In this document: positions 1 through 15,369 of the stretch, one piece after another | Layout of the letters: every line of letters begins with the position of its first letter | How positions within the stretch are numbered: position 1 is the stretch's first letter | Assembly: GCA_947044365.1 (NCBI GenBank) | Contig: OX345636.1 | Span: forward strand, 2,748,001 to 2,812,000 | Direction of reading: 5' to 3' | DNA length: 64,000 nucleotides | From: Petrosia ficiformis | Lineage: Eukaryota; Porifera; Demospongiae; Haplosclerida; Petrosiidae | The notes under the pieces: generated by a model | What the model was told of the DNA's origin: nothing | Database searches by the model: none | What the model saw: only the letters and a program-made list of their open reading frames with translations | Translations under genes and position numbers: made by a program

Positions 1-256
1 GCTTTTAACAAGGGTAGACAGAAAGAAGCTCTTAGATTATTGAAGAAAGTTAAAGATGCTCGTACAGTGAAGAGTAAAAGAAATTTCAATCTTCTTCATT
101 GTGCTGCATTTCATGGATGGCTTGATGTAGTAAAGCAGTTGATAACTGAACATAAGTTTGATGCAGACTGTGAGGATGATGTTGGTAATACTCCATTAAG
201 CAAAGCAAGAAGTAATAAAAAACAACATGTTGTGGACTACCTGGAAACACTTATAG
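1..256 (+). CDS. ANK-module exon 1, partial (window edge)
   Basis: Open from the first base, ending at the donor ATAG|gtatac in phase 1. The visible 85 residues begin at AFNKGRQKEALRLLKK and contain the LLHCAAFHGW and GNTPLSKAR ankyrin signatures. Its inverted partner is 37352-37633, which shares the unusual AAFHGW variant and the CEDDVGNTPL stretch. The acceptor and the AEVET-type start lie outside the window. Confidence 0.8.
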
Positions 257-3200
257 GTATACATTTGTTGTCTATTTTTTATGTTCTTAATTATTGTCTT
301 GGTATATAATGTGTTAGCCACACCACATACACAGAGGCTATAATGTTTACCATGATATTTAGACTAGCCATGTCAGTAAAAGATAGATAATACTTACAAC
401 CCATTTCCAGTTACAGTATTCAAACATTGCTGTTCATTAGCTAGGATAAATTAATTATAATATATAATTAATGTATATAATTATATCTGCCATCTTTCTC
501 ATACAGAACAGAATATTATAGTAATTATTTAGGTTTTTGGTTTTAAAGGTTGTCATTATATAGAAGTTTAGGAATATACTTCTTAGTACCAGTCCTTACA
601 CTAACTACAGATAGCTTTCTTCCTGCTGGTCTGCAAAACTCAGATTTGTGTTCTAATGCACTCTGAGCCCCAGAATATCACAACGTTTTTAACAATGTAT
701 ACAGCATGAATGCATATTATTATTTATAATAATTATTATATTATGTATTGGTTTAACCCTGTCAAAACCAGTCGTATAGATGGCCCTATGGATCATAAAC
801 ATTGATCATACAATGTCCAAACATTTATTTGAATATTTCTCAAGTATCTCACACAGTTATGCTGAGATTAGTAACAATAAATGTAGCAGGGATTTCAGCA
901 CTTCTTTATCACTGCCAGTGTCTTGTTAACTTGCACTATCTAATATCTTGAATTGCTTTTCTTGCAATGCAAATTATAATTGGCTTAGTGAAGTAGCAAC
1001 TCCCTTACTATAGTTTTGTTATTACAATCAGTTTTGTATATTTAAGTCACTGGATGTGTTTGGTAGTTAAGGTAATAAATTGATCCACAATATAAATTCC
1101 ATATGTGTTTTATCTATGAATGCAAGCAAAATATTTCACTTCTTGTTTTTTTGTCTAATATAGAGACACGGTGTTATGATGCTTTTAACTATGGTAGACG
1201 AGAGGAAGCTCTTAGATTACTAAAGCATGTTGAAGATCCTCGTACAGTGAAGAGTAGGAGCAACTTCACTATTCTTCATTGTGCTGCATATCATGGATGG
1301 CTGGATGTAGTAAAAAAGCTGATAGTTGAAAACGACTTTAATCCAGAGTGTGAAGATGATGATGGTAATACCCCATTAAGCAGAGCTAGAGATAATGAAA
1401 AACAGTCTGTTGTGGACTACATGGAAACAGTTATAGGTACATTTGTTGTCTGTTTCTGTTGATGTTCTTAATAACTTATACATTAAGTAATATATAGTCT
1501 GTGCTATGCACCATCCTGATTATTACAACACTTTTCCTATTGCAGCCCTCAAAATATTGCTGAGTATCAGCCGTATAGATTCATAAGTATACCTTAAGTA
1601 TATTACTGCAACATCTAATATATATATAGTAAACATGCCAACAAATAAAGCCATGAGAAATATATGAGGTCAAATTTCCACAACATTTGTGATTCGTATT
1701 ACCAAAAAAAGAAAATGTAGCACTATTGTTTCAGGGATCATAAACATCAGCTGTGATTCACAGCTGATGTTTATGATCCCTGAAATACATTGATCCACAT
1801 CTTTACAATTTTAATTAATTTCCATGTTTGTGAAATGCAACCACTTCTTTCTTTAGCTGAAGTAGAGACGAAGTGTTATGATGCTTTTAAAGATGGTAGA
1901 CAAGAGGAAGCTCTTAGATTACTGAAGCAAGTTGAAGATCCTCGTAAAGTGAAGAGTAAAAACAACTTCACTATTCTTCATTGTGCTGCATATCATGGAT
2001 GGCTGGATGTAGTAAAAGAGATGATAACTGAACATCAGTTTGATGCAGACTGTAAGGATGATGATGGTAATACCCCATTAAGCAAAGCTAGAAGTAATGG
2101 ACAACAACCTGTTGTGGACTACCTGGAAACACTTATAGGTACATTTGTTGTCTATGGATTTGTTGTGTCATAACATTATAGTCCATAGATTAGAACTCAT
2201 AATTCTTAATCTACAGATTATCTATCAATATTTAGCACAACAAGATCTGCAGAACATTTGCAGAGATAATTTAGCAATTGTAAAATATTTTTGCACATTT
2301 TGCAAAAATGCCAGAAATATATTACAGTAAAATCCCTCTTAACGGACACCCCTGATTTGCAGACATCTACTGTATACTGTGACACCAGCCACAGTCCCAA
2401 CTGACCTGTCATTGAACTCACTACTGTTACATCTCCTCTCACATGGACGGACACCCTGCTACACCGTACAATGCATGCCAGTCACACCCCTTTCTACAAT
2501 AGTACTAACAAATAACCTCCTTAATATTTTTTTTGAAAGTTATAAAAACAATGTTTCACTTTTTGTTTCTTTGTTTTCTGTAGAGACACAGTGTTATGAT
2601 GCTTTTAACTATGCTAGACGGGAGGAAGCTCTTACATTACTGAAGCAAGTTAAAGATCCACGTACAGTAAAGAGTAAAGATGACTTCACTCTTCTTCATT
2701 TTGCTGCATATCATGGATGGTTGGATGTAGTAAAAGAGATGATAACTGAACATCAGTTTAATCCAGAGTGTGAAGATAAAAATGGTAATACCCCATTAAG
2801 CAAAGCTAGAAGTAATGGAAAACAGACTGTTGTGGACTATCTGGAAAAATTTATAGGTACATTTGTTGTCTATATAGTAGTGTTTATACACTTAGTATAT
2901 AATTTTGATGGTATAATAATATATAGTCTGTGCCACAGCATATCCTCAAAGGCTATAGTGTGTACCAGAATAATTAAAAACCATATCATTGAGATACCAA
3001 CAATAATTATAACACTTTTGCAGTTGCAGTACACAAAATGTTACTGGACATCAGCAAGGATAGATTCATATACTTTCCTCTATGTATGTATCATACTAGC
3101 ACTCCTGCATTTTCGATAAACAGCAAAATTTGTAAATGCATACTGTGTGATGAGGTCAATTTTTCCCCAAATTTGTGATTTTTATATAAATAGTAACAAA

Positions 3201-4959
3201 ATAATAATTGGTATATAGAGGGAAATGTATCTCTACTATTGTTTGGTGGTATACAATTATTATTCAATAACTTCATAAGGTGGTTTATAGAGCTTGAGTA
3301 TGCCACCTTATATTGTGCCCAAGCCACAAGCCATTAGAAATATGATTCCACCACATGAACTGCAATCATACTGATGACCCTGCATGTAATTAAAATAGAT
3401 TATACAATGACATACAATTTATGATGTCTCATAACCTCTGCTATGCAATGGGATTCATTAGTAAGTATTACACATAGTTTCTATACCACTTCATGTGACC
3501 CCTCGACTCTGTTTCTATAATATTTCAGTCATGCAAATTGCATAAACCTCGAGCTGAACATTTCTTCCATTTTGAAGTCACTAGATATGTATTTGGTACG
3601 GGGATTCACACTTTATAAATTCCATTTCATTTTTATCTATAAATGACAACAAAAATGTTGCTTTCTTTAGCTGAAGTAGAGACGAAGTGTTATGATGCTT
3701 TTGACAATGGTAGACGGGAGGAAGCAGTTAGATTACTGAAGCAAGTTAAAGATCCTCGTACAGTGAAGAGTAAAAACAACTTCACTATTCTTCATTGTGC
3801 TGCATACCATGGATGGCTGGATGTAGTAAAAGAGCTGATAATTGAGCATCAGCTTAATACAGTCTGTGTGGATAATAATGGGAATACCCCATTATGCAAA
3901 GCTAGAAATAATGGAAAGCAAGATGTTGTGGACTACCTGGAAACAGTTATAGGTATATTTGCTGTTTATTTTTGTTTATGTACTTAGCACAATTATAATT
4001 GTCTTTGTGTTAACCACACAACATCTTTAGAGGCTATAACATAAACTAGCTAGGATATTTTGAGTAACCATGTCAATGAGATACAATCAATACTTGTAAT
4101 CCTATTGTAGTTACAATATTCAAAATGATTCTGAGCATCAGCCAGAATAGAATCATAAGTAGCCTTTCTCCATGTATATGACTTATTGTAACATACCTGA
4201 CTGTCTTGTGGTGTCACCATTCAGTAATCAAAGCCGATGTCCTGCCTGAAGCACAGCAGACTATTATAGTTATTATTTTCATTATCCATTTCTCTTACCT
4301 TTTAAATGTTCTCATAGAACTTCCAGAATATACTGATTTCAGTTAAATCAGCAATTAGCTCTAGTTCCTACATAAGCTACAATCAGCTTCTTTTCTGCTG
4401 GTCTGTAGAGCTCAAGCATACATTCACTGATTGATACCACTTCCATAACTCTGTATACAATGGATACCTGACACAGGTCACATATCCATTGTGGAAATTT
4501 ATCATAAGGACAACCCTATAGGCCATAAAATAAAGAATGCAATACCCAAACATAGATTCTCTTCACAATGTTTCACAAGTGTATATAGAGAAAAAACCAT
4601 CCCTATATTTGCTTTCTGATGACTATGTATTAAGCATTGCTGATGGCACTAGTGTCTCTACCTTTCTGTGTACTCCAAAGCTGAGGCCTGAAGAAGTAAG
4701 TGTAAGCCTGATTGCAGTCTAGATACACAGATCTCTGATGAACTGACTGAAGTACTCCTTCAAGGTTCTAAATGATGACTTCCTCGTGTCTGAAACTCAA
4801 TAACTTATCATACTTACTTGTTAAAGATTCTTGCATAATGCTGGTCTGTAGCTCAAATGCACGTTCTTTTATGCGGTCCCCCCTTTAATTGACCGAGCCC
4901 CAGGGAATGACGCAACTTCCTAAACTACGTTTACAATGCATAGTCGCATAAGTGACACA

Positions 4960-4993
<34 letters not shown>

Positions 4994-7900
4994 TTCAACC
5001 CCATGGAAAGCAAATACAGGGATGGCTCTACGGGCCATAAATAACCTGTTATAGAATGGGAGTCTTTTCTTTGAATATTATCACACAGCTCTTTAGTCAC
5101 CTCATGTAACCCTTTACACAGATTATTGAGCACAAATGTTACAGGGACTTTTGCACTTTTTTTTTATTAAAATGAAGTAGAGCTAGTGTAATGTCAAGTT
5201 ATTACATTTTACTGATTGTTATATTTCAGTTGTGTAAATTGTATAAACCTTGAGTTTCTGGAGCTATAAATATCATTGTATTATTGAGTCATTTATAGAT
5301 ACATGTATGCTTTGTAGAGGAAGGTAATAAACTCATCCATACATCATATTACATATGTGTTTTATCTACAAATGCAAGCAAAAATGTTTCAATTCCTATT
5401 TTATGTAGCTGAAGTAGAGACACAGTGTTACGATGCTTTTAGCTACGGTAGAGAGGAGGAAGCTCTTAAATTACTGAAGCAAGTTGAAGACCCTCGTAAA
5501 GTGAAGAATAAAAACAACTTCACTCTTCTGCATTGTGCTGCACATTATGGATGGCTGGATATAGTAAAAGTGCTGATAACTGGACATCAGTATAATCCAG
5601 AGTGTGAGGATAAAGATGGTAATACCCCATTAAGCAAAGCTAGAAGTAATGGAAAGCAACATGTTGTGGACTACCTGGAAAAAATTATAGGTACATTTGT
5701 TGTGTATTTATGTTTATGTACTTATAGTATAATAATGCTTTTCTTGGTATTTAATATATTCTGTGTCAACCACTCCACATCTTCAAAGGCTATAATAACT
5801 AATAGGATATTTGGACTAGCTGTATCAATGAGATACAAATAATACTTATAACCCTTTTGTAGTTGTAGTATTTAAAATGTTTGCTGTGCAACAGCCATGA
5901 TAGATTGATAATTACACTTTTCGGCATACTAAATATCATATTAACATTGCTGCCATCTCCAATATACTGTAACATTTTCTAAAGGCCAATAACTTAATAT
6001 ACTGTAAGAAATTTCTGTGAGGTTTATTTTCAACAAACTTTGTGAATATAGACTTAATAGCAAGATATATGTATCTCTATATTTGTTTTGTGTTCCCATT
6101 CATTCAGTAAACATGGGTAATGTTTGTTGCTCTTACTTTTTACTGTACAGTGATTTTTAGTTTGTCATGTCTGAAACAAGCAGACTGTTGAAGTTAGTAT
6201 ATTAGTTATTTGCTCTTCTTAATTTTTAAAGGTTCTCGTAGAACTTTAAAAATATACTTTCTTCCTGCTTTTGTGTGTGAACTGAAGCATATATTCTGTT
6301 ATGTAACAACCTGCCCCTCCCCCTCCCATCCCAAAGTAAAACTACCTCTTAAAATATGTACACTATGCAACTTATTAAATAATGTTCAAAAATAATTATT
6401 GTTATCTCATATATTGTAGATCTTGTTTAGTGAAGTAAACCTTTCTTATTCTAGTCGATTGTTATGTTATTACATGTTACTGATTTCGAGTTGTGCAAAC
6501 TTTATAAACCTTTAGTTATTGGAGTAAATGATTCTGTACTGCTAGATATGTATTTTAGAGGGAAATAATAAATTGATGTAGACCCTAAATAAATTGTCTG
6601 TTTTATTTACAAATGCAAGCAGACATATTTCAATTCTTGTTACTTGTAGCTGAGACAGAGACAAAGTGTTATGATGCTTTTAACAAAGGTAGTCACGAGG
6701 AGGCTCATACATTAATGAAGCAAGTTAAAGATCCTCGTACAATGAAAAGTAAGAGCAATTTCACTGTTCTTCATTATGCCGCATATCATGGATGGCTGGA
6801 TATAGTAAAAGAGCTGATAACAGAACACCAGTTTAATCCAGACTGTGAGGACAAAGATGGTAATACCCCATTAAGCAAAGCTAGAAGTAATGGCAAACAA
6901 TCTGTTGTGGATTACCTGGAAGAAGCTATAGGTACATTTGGTGTCTGTTTATGTTTATGTACTAATTGTGTTTTGTATATCATAATATTATAGTCTATAA
7001 TTTAGTATATTTACCATTATGTTAGCGCCACAAAATCTGCAGAACAATTGCAGATATATATTGAGTAATTTCATCAATAATTATAATAAAAAATAGAAAC
7101 ATTTGTGAATTTAGGATAGATATCTTGTAAAACTCAGGGTAGGAACTCTGTTAACTACCCACATTCTCAACACATGTTATGCATTTTGGTGTCAATAATC
7201 ACTCAATCAAAGGCTATAATATTTGAGTATTCGTATCAATGAGATACAAAAATACTCATTACCCTTTTGTAGTTTTAGTACTCTAGAAATGCATGCAAAA
7301 TGTTTCACTTCTTGTTACTTTGTTTGTTGTAGAAACACAGTGTTATGATGCTTTTAACTGTGGTAGACATGAGGAAGCTCTTAGATTGCTAAAGAAAATT
7401 GAAGATCCTCGTACAATGAAGTGTAACAACAATGTCACTATTCTTCATTATGCTGCATATCATGGATGGCTGGATATAGTAAAAGAGCTGATAAATGAAT
7501 ATGAGTTTACTCCAGACTGTAAAGATGACAAAGGTATTACCCCATTAAGGAAAGCTAAAGCTAATGGGAAAGACAATGTTGTCCAATATCTAAAAAAAGG
7601 TAAGTGTGTTTATATTTATGTACTTCATCTATAAATATGATTATAATTATATAATTGTATGCAATTTTATAACATTGTGTGTAAGAAATTATCATAATAA
7701 CCTTTGACGTACAGTTATATGCTCAAAACATACCTTCACACCACAGTTAATACTTTACATTTTAATAGGATTGAATGTTTGTCTTTAAGGATTAAATTGG
7801 GGTTTGCAATCACTTGTAAATGCTTCCCTTTGCTTCATAAAGGAACCTTAATTGTGTTCTTATGACAGTTTTATGATTGCCAAAGTATAAACCACATATC

Positions 7901-8400
7901 ACCTGTCAGGCACATGTTATGGGCATATAACTCCCATGATAAAATATGTCTTGGGTTACACTTACCACCTATAATTTTCTCACAAATGTTATTTGGCCAT
8001 AACACCTATAGACATGGTGATATCCAATATAAATAATGTTATACATAGTGTATAGGTTCATTATAAATTATTTAAAATTAAGGAACTACCGGTAACTTTT
8101 ATATGTGGGTTCTAATTTTAGAGGATTTACAGAATTCGAGAAACAAGACATATAGAAAAAAAAGTATCCCTATGATTGCTTTGTGGTGTCCAGCACTCAG
8201 TAATCATGGCTGACTATATATCATGCATGAAACACAACAGCCTATTTTAGTTATTATTTTGATTATTGGGTATTCCAGGTATGTATTAACAGGTCTGTAT
8301 CACTTTTACATACCTCATTAAAACAGTAAACTCAAAGGGAATAATTCATATGCAACTGTAAATTTTGTATATAGACCTGTTAGCATACTATATATATTAC

Positions 8401-8476
<76 letters not shown>

Positions 8477-11400
8477 GTATATTATATAGTACACTGAATT
8501 GAGTTATATACAAACTGAGGGTCCTATATTTTGTATATAACTCAATTCAGTGTACTATATACAATATATTATATGATGGTGACATCTCCTGCATAGTGTG
8601 CAAATGAAGGTCTATATACAATATATAGGACTCACCACATCAAAGGAATGATGATGTCACCATCATACTATATGAATTGTATAGTATGATGGTGACATCA
8701 TCTCTTGATGTGGTGAGTTCTATATATTGTATATAGACCTTCCATGTGCACACTATGCAGGAGATGTTACCATCATACAATATATTGTATATAATATGCT
8801 AGTAGGTCCTATATACTGCATATAGGACCCTCGTTTTGTGTCCTCGAATGTGATATAGCCCTCGCAGGCTTGGGCTATATCACTCACATCTTGGGACACA
8901 AAACTCAGATCCTATATTTTGTATATAGGACCTGTTACCATACTATAATATATTACATATATTATATAATTATAATATTTATAGTATGGTTGGTGGACCC
9001 ACCAAGATTGAAGATGTTTCTAGTTACATAGAGACATGCCCAAGGGTCTGATAAATCAGATAGAGACATGCCAACTATACAATGAACAATATATATATAG
9101 CATATACACTTGCCTTGGCAGGTCTGATATGCAATAACATAGACCTAAATTTAACCACATGAAATGGTTGCCATGGCAGCAAATGCTTATATAATGTGTA
9201 TGATTCTATCTACATGTACATGTGCATGTAGATATTTATGTGCATCAGTTTTCACATATACACGTACATAACATAAACAAAATTAAATACTTATGAATGA
9301 ATATAATTATTACATTCTTTAAAATTTTTTGCAGAGAGTGGACACATGTATGTTAAAGCTTTTCAAGATGCAGTCGAAAAAGAGGGGTCCCTTTTTATGC
9401 ATATGGTTCAGTTAATGCCTTTTGGTCCTCCTCGTGTTGGAAAAACGTGTCTGTTGAATCGACTTCTTAACAGAGATGCCCCAGGGATACGAGCTACACG
9501 TAATTCACCAGGCAGTGGATCAGATAGCACAATTGTTTTGGATAACAGGAAGATGATACACTCTACTTTTATAGCTGATGGTAGTGATTGGAAAGAAATA
9601 AAAAATGTTACCGAAGAATCTGCATTTTATGTCAAAAGTAGCACTAAGTCACAATATGTCCTGAGGGATTCATCCGATTCTGATAACGAGTCAGCTACAC
9701 CTACTGTTTCTGTTGCTCCTGTGAAAGAGTCAAATCCACAAATTTCTAATCTTACTGCTCACTCACAAGTCTCACCCTCTCGGCCACAATCTGTGACCAA
9801 ATTTAATGACAAACCAATGTTGGAAGCTGGTAAAGTTTCTGTTAAGCCAGAACCAGATTCTAATTCTAGTGTAACACACACTGGTTCTAATTTGCTTGAC
9901 AAGGTACTAGACTCTATGAGAAGCAAAGATATGACTAAAGTTCAAAAGCTTCTTGATGACACCTTGACCATTTTCTATACTGATACTGGGGGTCAGCCAG
10001 AGTTTCAAGAGGTGCTACCTGCTCTAGTTGCTGGTCCTACAATATTTCTCTTAATATTTAGTTTGGCTAAAGGTCTAGCCTGTCTAGGCACTAGGTACAC
10101 TGTCACTTATCGCTCACCTGATGGCGAAAGTGTTCCTTACGAAAGTTCTTTCACTGTGAAGGAAGTTTTCATGCAGTGCCTTTCCAGCATTGCCAGTTAT
10201 CACAACGCATTATCACGTGATGTTGCACTTCTCGATTCTAACACCCTGGTCAAAACCATGGTTCCTCCTCTTTCAGTCTTAGCAGTAGCAACACACAAGG
10301 ATTTATTGGTAGATGAGGAAGAGGTAAGGAAAATTGATGAAGAGCTGAGAGGAGCAGTGGAACAGACCTCTCTCCATAAAATTGGGTGTATTGAATATTG
10401 TCCTGGTGAGGATGAACAACTAATCATACCAGTGGATAACTACAATGAAGAAAATGATGGTAATGCTGTTAAAAAAGCAGTGCAGATTATAATTAGAAGG
10501 AAGCAAGGTAAAGAAAGTCCATACAAAATTGAATTTCCTGTACCCTGGTTAGCTCTTGAGTTGAGTTTGAGACATCATCAACAGTCAATTATTACTTATA
10601 ATGATTGTATAGAAATAGCGAAGCAGTGTAATGTCTCTAGGAAAGATTTGCCAAAGTGCTTGTGGTTTCTTCATCACAAAACAGGCACTATTCGTTACTA
10701 TCATGGTATTAAAGTACTTGAAGACTATATCATTGTAAAACCAGATGTAATCTTTAAGGCAGTTTCCAAATTAATTACTAACACCTTCACTCGCGAGAAA
10801 GCTCTCAATCCTGAGGTAATGGCTTTTAGAAGTTTGGGATTATTTAAAAGGAATACTCTGGAACAAATTTTCAAATATCAAAGCGAGCTTCAAATAAATT
10901 GTGATGTATTTCTAACTCTTCTTGAACATCTCAACATTCTTGGGCCCGTACATGGTCCTAATTATCCCGAGTTTAGTGATTATGATTATTTTCTTCCGTG
11001 TGCTTTGGTTCATGCACCAGAACCTCTTTCTTTCGAAGACCAATTTGATCCTCTTTTAGTGTTGTTTCAGGGAGGATTTGTTCCTAAGGGAGTTTTCAGT
11101 GCGCTACTTGTATACTTGTTGCGCGAAAAGAAATGGGTGATTCAGTATACCGACAAACGTAAGCCTCGTCTCTATCGTAATCAAGCATATTTCTACACAG
11201 ATAGCAGTGGTATAAATTGTTCTATTAGTCTGAAAGCTACAGCTGAATGTTTTGCAGTGCATGTGGAAAGTAATAACAGCTCTTGGCATAAAATTTGTCA
11301 ACTTCTCGAAATTGGGATATCTAATGTATGCAAGCATCTGCGATATGATGATTCATTTTGCACTCATCAGTTTGGTTTCTACTGTGATCACCCAGACTGT

Positions 11401-11908
11401 GCAGGTAAGGACAAACACATTGCTAAGGTTGATTCTACAAAGAAGAACATGACGTGTGATTTAACTAACAGGCCTTATTGTGTAAACAAGGATAGAGAGC
11501 ATTGGTTCATTACTGAAGAACCAGGTTAGTTGATTATAATTATTAACCATGCATGCAAGTTAGATTATTGATCTATGAAAATTATTAGTAGAATCTGAAA
11601 TTTGTCAGTTGTTTTAATTCTTTAAAAACACCCATTGTTCACAAAAAAAACAAAGCTTTATCTGTATGCTTCATTTACACAATAACTATTAACATTATAG
11701 TTAACTAGTTCCATAAGTATCGCCATTAACAGTGCTATTATGAAAAGAAAGGATGAATAAATTATTCAATCAACTATACTGTATAATTCCTGTATATTTA
11801 CTTAGGTGATATAAATATAATATTCACACTGGCACAATTGACCCAAACATTGCTTTTAAAATAAATTTGCTGTAATACAACTTTAGTATCATAATCCGGT
11901 ACCCTAGT

Positions 11909-11942
<34 letters not shown>

Positions 11943-14900
11943 TACAAGATTGATTGATTCACTGATTGACGTATTCTATGTTTTTATACACAAGCTTATA
12001 ATAAATATCCATTGAATTTGTTCTAGGTTATGCAATATACACTAAGACAGCTTTTATATGTATTTCACATTAAACACCACTTCCACATAAGAACCCTACA
12101 TAAGTACAAAGCACAAGGAAGCAATACCTATGTACGATTGCTATGTGGAAGTGGTATTTAACAAAGCAAGGCACCATCCCAATCTTGTTCCTGTGCTTGT
12201 TCGGCTTCATATATATCCCTACATACTCTTTCATTTATTATTTTTTTAAATTATTTTTGTTTTATTTAGATTGTGTCCAAGTCAGTGATGATGCTCTCAA
12301 AGAAGCAAAAAGAAAGATACGTGAAAAGTATTGGAATAAACCAGATGCTCAAGGACTCATTTTCGTTGTTGCTGGGGCTGGTAATCCAAGTGGGACTGAT
12401 GTTGATGTTGACAGCATAGGGAAGATTTTTCGTGATGAGTTAAACTTTGCAATTTATTGTATTAAAAATCCCTCACATCCAGAGTTAGCTTGCCTGATTA
12501 AAGCTGCTGCTGAAGTTAGATACCCATTAAATTACAAATTCATAGCATTTTATTATGCTGGACACGGAGGTATCGACAAGTCATGTCGTGAGTTTGTACT
12601 ACCAGATAATACAAAAAGAAAATTAAACATTAAAGATGACATTATATCTCCACTTGCAGCTTTTACTCAATATCCTCGCTCAAAATCCCATTTATACAAA
12701 GACCGTAAATGCCTTTTCTTTTTTGATTGCTGTTTGAATTACAGCCCTGGTTTAGATGTTCATGGTACAAAAAAGGTGTTTAACCTCCAATCCCCTCAAG
12801 ATTGTCTCGTGGCATATGCAACATCAAATAACCACAAGGCGGGAGGTAATGCGACTTATGGGGGACTGTGGACACACCATCTTTGTCAACGTTTGAAAAC
12901 ACGAGACCTGCTATCAGTGATTCTTGATCATACAGTAGAGGATGTGAAAGATGATCAAGCTAGAAATGCTGAAAAGAATAAAGTCATATATCAACTACCT
13001 CACTATACAACAAATGCTGGTGAAGTCTATCTGAAAGGTATTAATAATTATTAATTTTAGATTTATCGGTTACTAATGATAAACCAATATACTGAGAATG
13101 ATGAAAATAGGTCATATGAATATTGAATACACATGTAACTATTTATGGTATAGTAGAACTATACATCACGTGACATCCTTTGAATAAAAAAAGTCTTTCA
13201 ATAGTCATTACAAAAAATGACCACACTATAAACTGCTAAGCCTATAGATTATAATATAAATACAATAGTGTAACTAACATCGTTTGTAATAACCAAGAGA
13301 TGATTCAATGTCTGTATATATTTCCATTCTCTGCTACTTTCAGAAGAAGTAAAACTAACTCGCAAAGAAGTTGAAACAGTTTCACAAAGTCCTACCAACA
13401 AAAGACATTGTCTATCTACAATTACCCCGCAACATACACTTAGCAGAGGATCAGAAAAGGTATTCACATACATTGTATTCTCACTAAGAAATAAAGGACC
13501 AGTAGTAATTTTGCATAAATATTTCATTGTGACCATTGTAAAGGCTGAGGCATTTTCTGTGGTAGTCATTAGTCACTTACATTACCATCTGTTTCCACAC
13601 ACCTGTAAGTTAGTAATAATAGATGATAACAGATGAATTAATTCACATCGTATTGTACAATACCTTTATGATAATATCACAGAGGTATAGTTTATGTAAT
13701 GTTTGATTGATAGCTAGTACCCTATTGCATCAAATAGTAGAAATAGTAGCAACTGAAGAAGTTTATTTTCTTTGTTATAATAAAATCTTTGGTGGAATAC
13801 TGATCCAGTCAACTAAATAATAGTGATGTACCAATATAAATTTTTGCTGATAATCCAATAGCCGATAATTGCATCCATATATCTGCCAATACCGATAACT
13901 GATCTGATAAACGGGAAACAGATGTTTTGCATAGCTGACAAATAGCATTCATCGAGTTTTCTGCCTCCTTAAAGAACAACCAGAGTATATAGTGATGACT
14001 TCTTTCCAGCCATGATTAACGTGCGATGGGCTCTAATAAGAGAATTGAACTCGTGTAAATTGAACGTGTGTAATAAATTCATATTGCGCATGTGCAATTA
14101 ATATCGGCTTGTTATCAGTAGGAAAGTGCAGATAACCAATACGAGTAAAATAATGTAATTATCGGCCGATCTGATTATCGGTACATCACTACTAAATTAT
14201 GACATAAAAGTAATCTGAAAGATTGTCTTTATGACAGTATTGTCATCATGAAATTATGTACTATCCTTCTTTCACATACACAGAGTAGTAGTAGTGATGA
14301 TGAAGCTAAACCAGATGCCGAGAAACCAAAAGTATGAATATAATTTCATTCACATGCATGTTTATAATTCAATATTCTCCCTGTGATAATGTCCTTTATT
14401 GAGGGTGCCCATATTCTAAATATAATTATTATGAGACTAATCTTACTTGCTATTCAACAATTTGTATAGGAAGCCAACCAAATTAGATGTCCACTATTAC
14501 AAGCTCCACCTTGATTCCTAATTTAGTTAAAATCTATATGTTGTAGAGGTGCGATCTGGTTGGGGTCCCAGGATGCAGTTACACTAGTGATGCATCGATA
14601 ATCGAATTGGTAATTATCTGGCCATTATTATTAGTATTGGATATCCGTTTTCTATTCATGTTGCTCCTTAGTCCTTACACACATGTATGTCTACACACCA
14701 CACCCAATAATTGAAGGAACCACAGGAATTTCTTAATTACATATACATTGCATAATTGTTCAAATGACAAGCGTATTTACTATGAGATTCATGTGATTAA
14801 AATTCCAATATTACTTTTTTGCTGAAATTATAATTATTTTAAAGGTGTGCCTTTAGGTAGTTATGAAACTCATTAAAGAATAGAAAAGGGTCTGCAAAAT

Positions 14901-15338
14901 GTGTAAACGTACCCCAGCCCCTGGGACCCCCCTGGATCTGTCCTGGTAGGTTAGCATGTAAAATTCTGAGGAGTATTTTAATAGTTGATATGAAATTCAA
15001 CCGAGTATGACAAAAGCACTTAGTTGTCTGACCCTGGAAGTAATGATTATAATTATACATTTTGTTTTACATATAGACAAAATCAGGAGAAGAAACGAAA
15101 CATAAAGTGCAAGTAAAAGGTAAGAATAGTGCATTATTTTTTATTTGGGTGTAGTCAGGTTATCAGTGTACTTCAGATACAAGTACAAATTCATTGTACT
15201 AATGAATAATGTAAATTATTACCTATCATCTCACCACCACCCCACATTATAAATACCAAGGTTATGGGATACCAAATTTTGAATATTAATTACCTATACT
15301 CCTATACACACTTTCTTTGTTTATTTCTGATACATGTG

Positions 15339-15369
<31 letters not shown>

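Noticed and set aside
2379..3119. A 246-residue open frame around ANK exon 4
   Set aside because: Sequence before 2584 and after 2856 is intron; the splice motifs match all sister exons and the extra residues are AT-rich low complexity.
10200..11452. Open frames on the minus strand and in a second plus frame within the Roc-COR exon
   Set aside because: They are shadows of the 727-residue frame, without family features.
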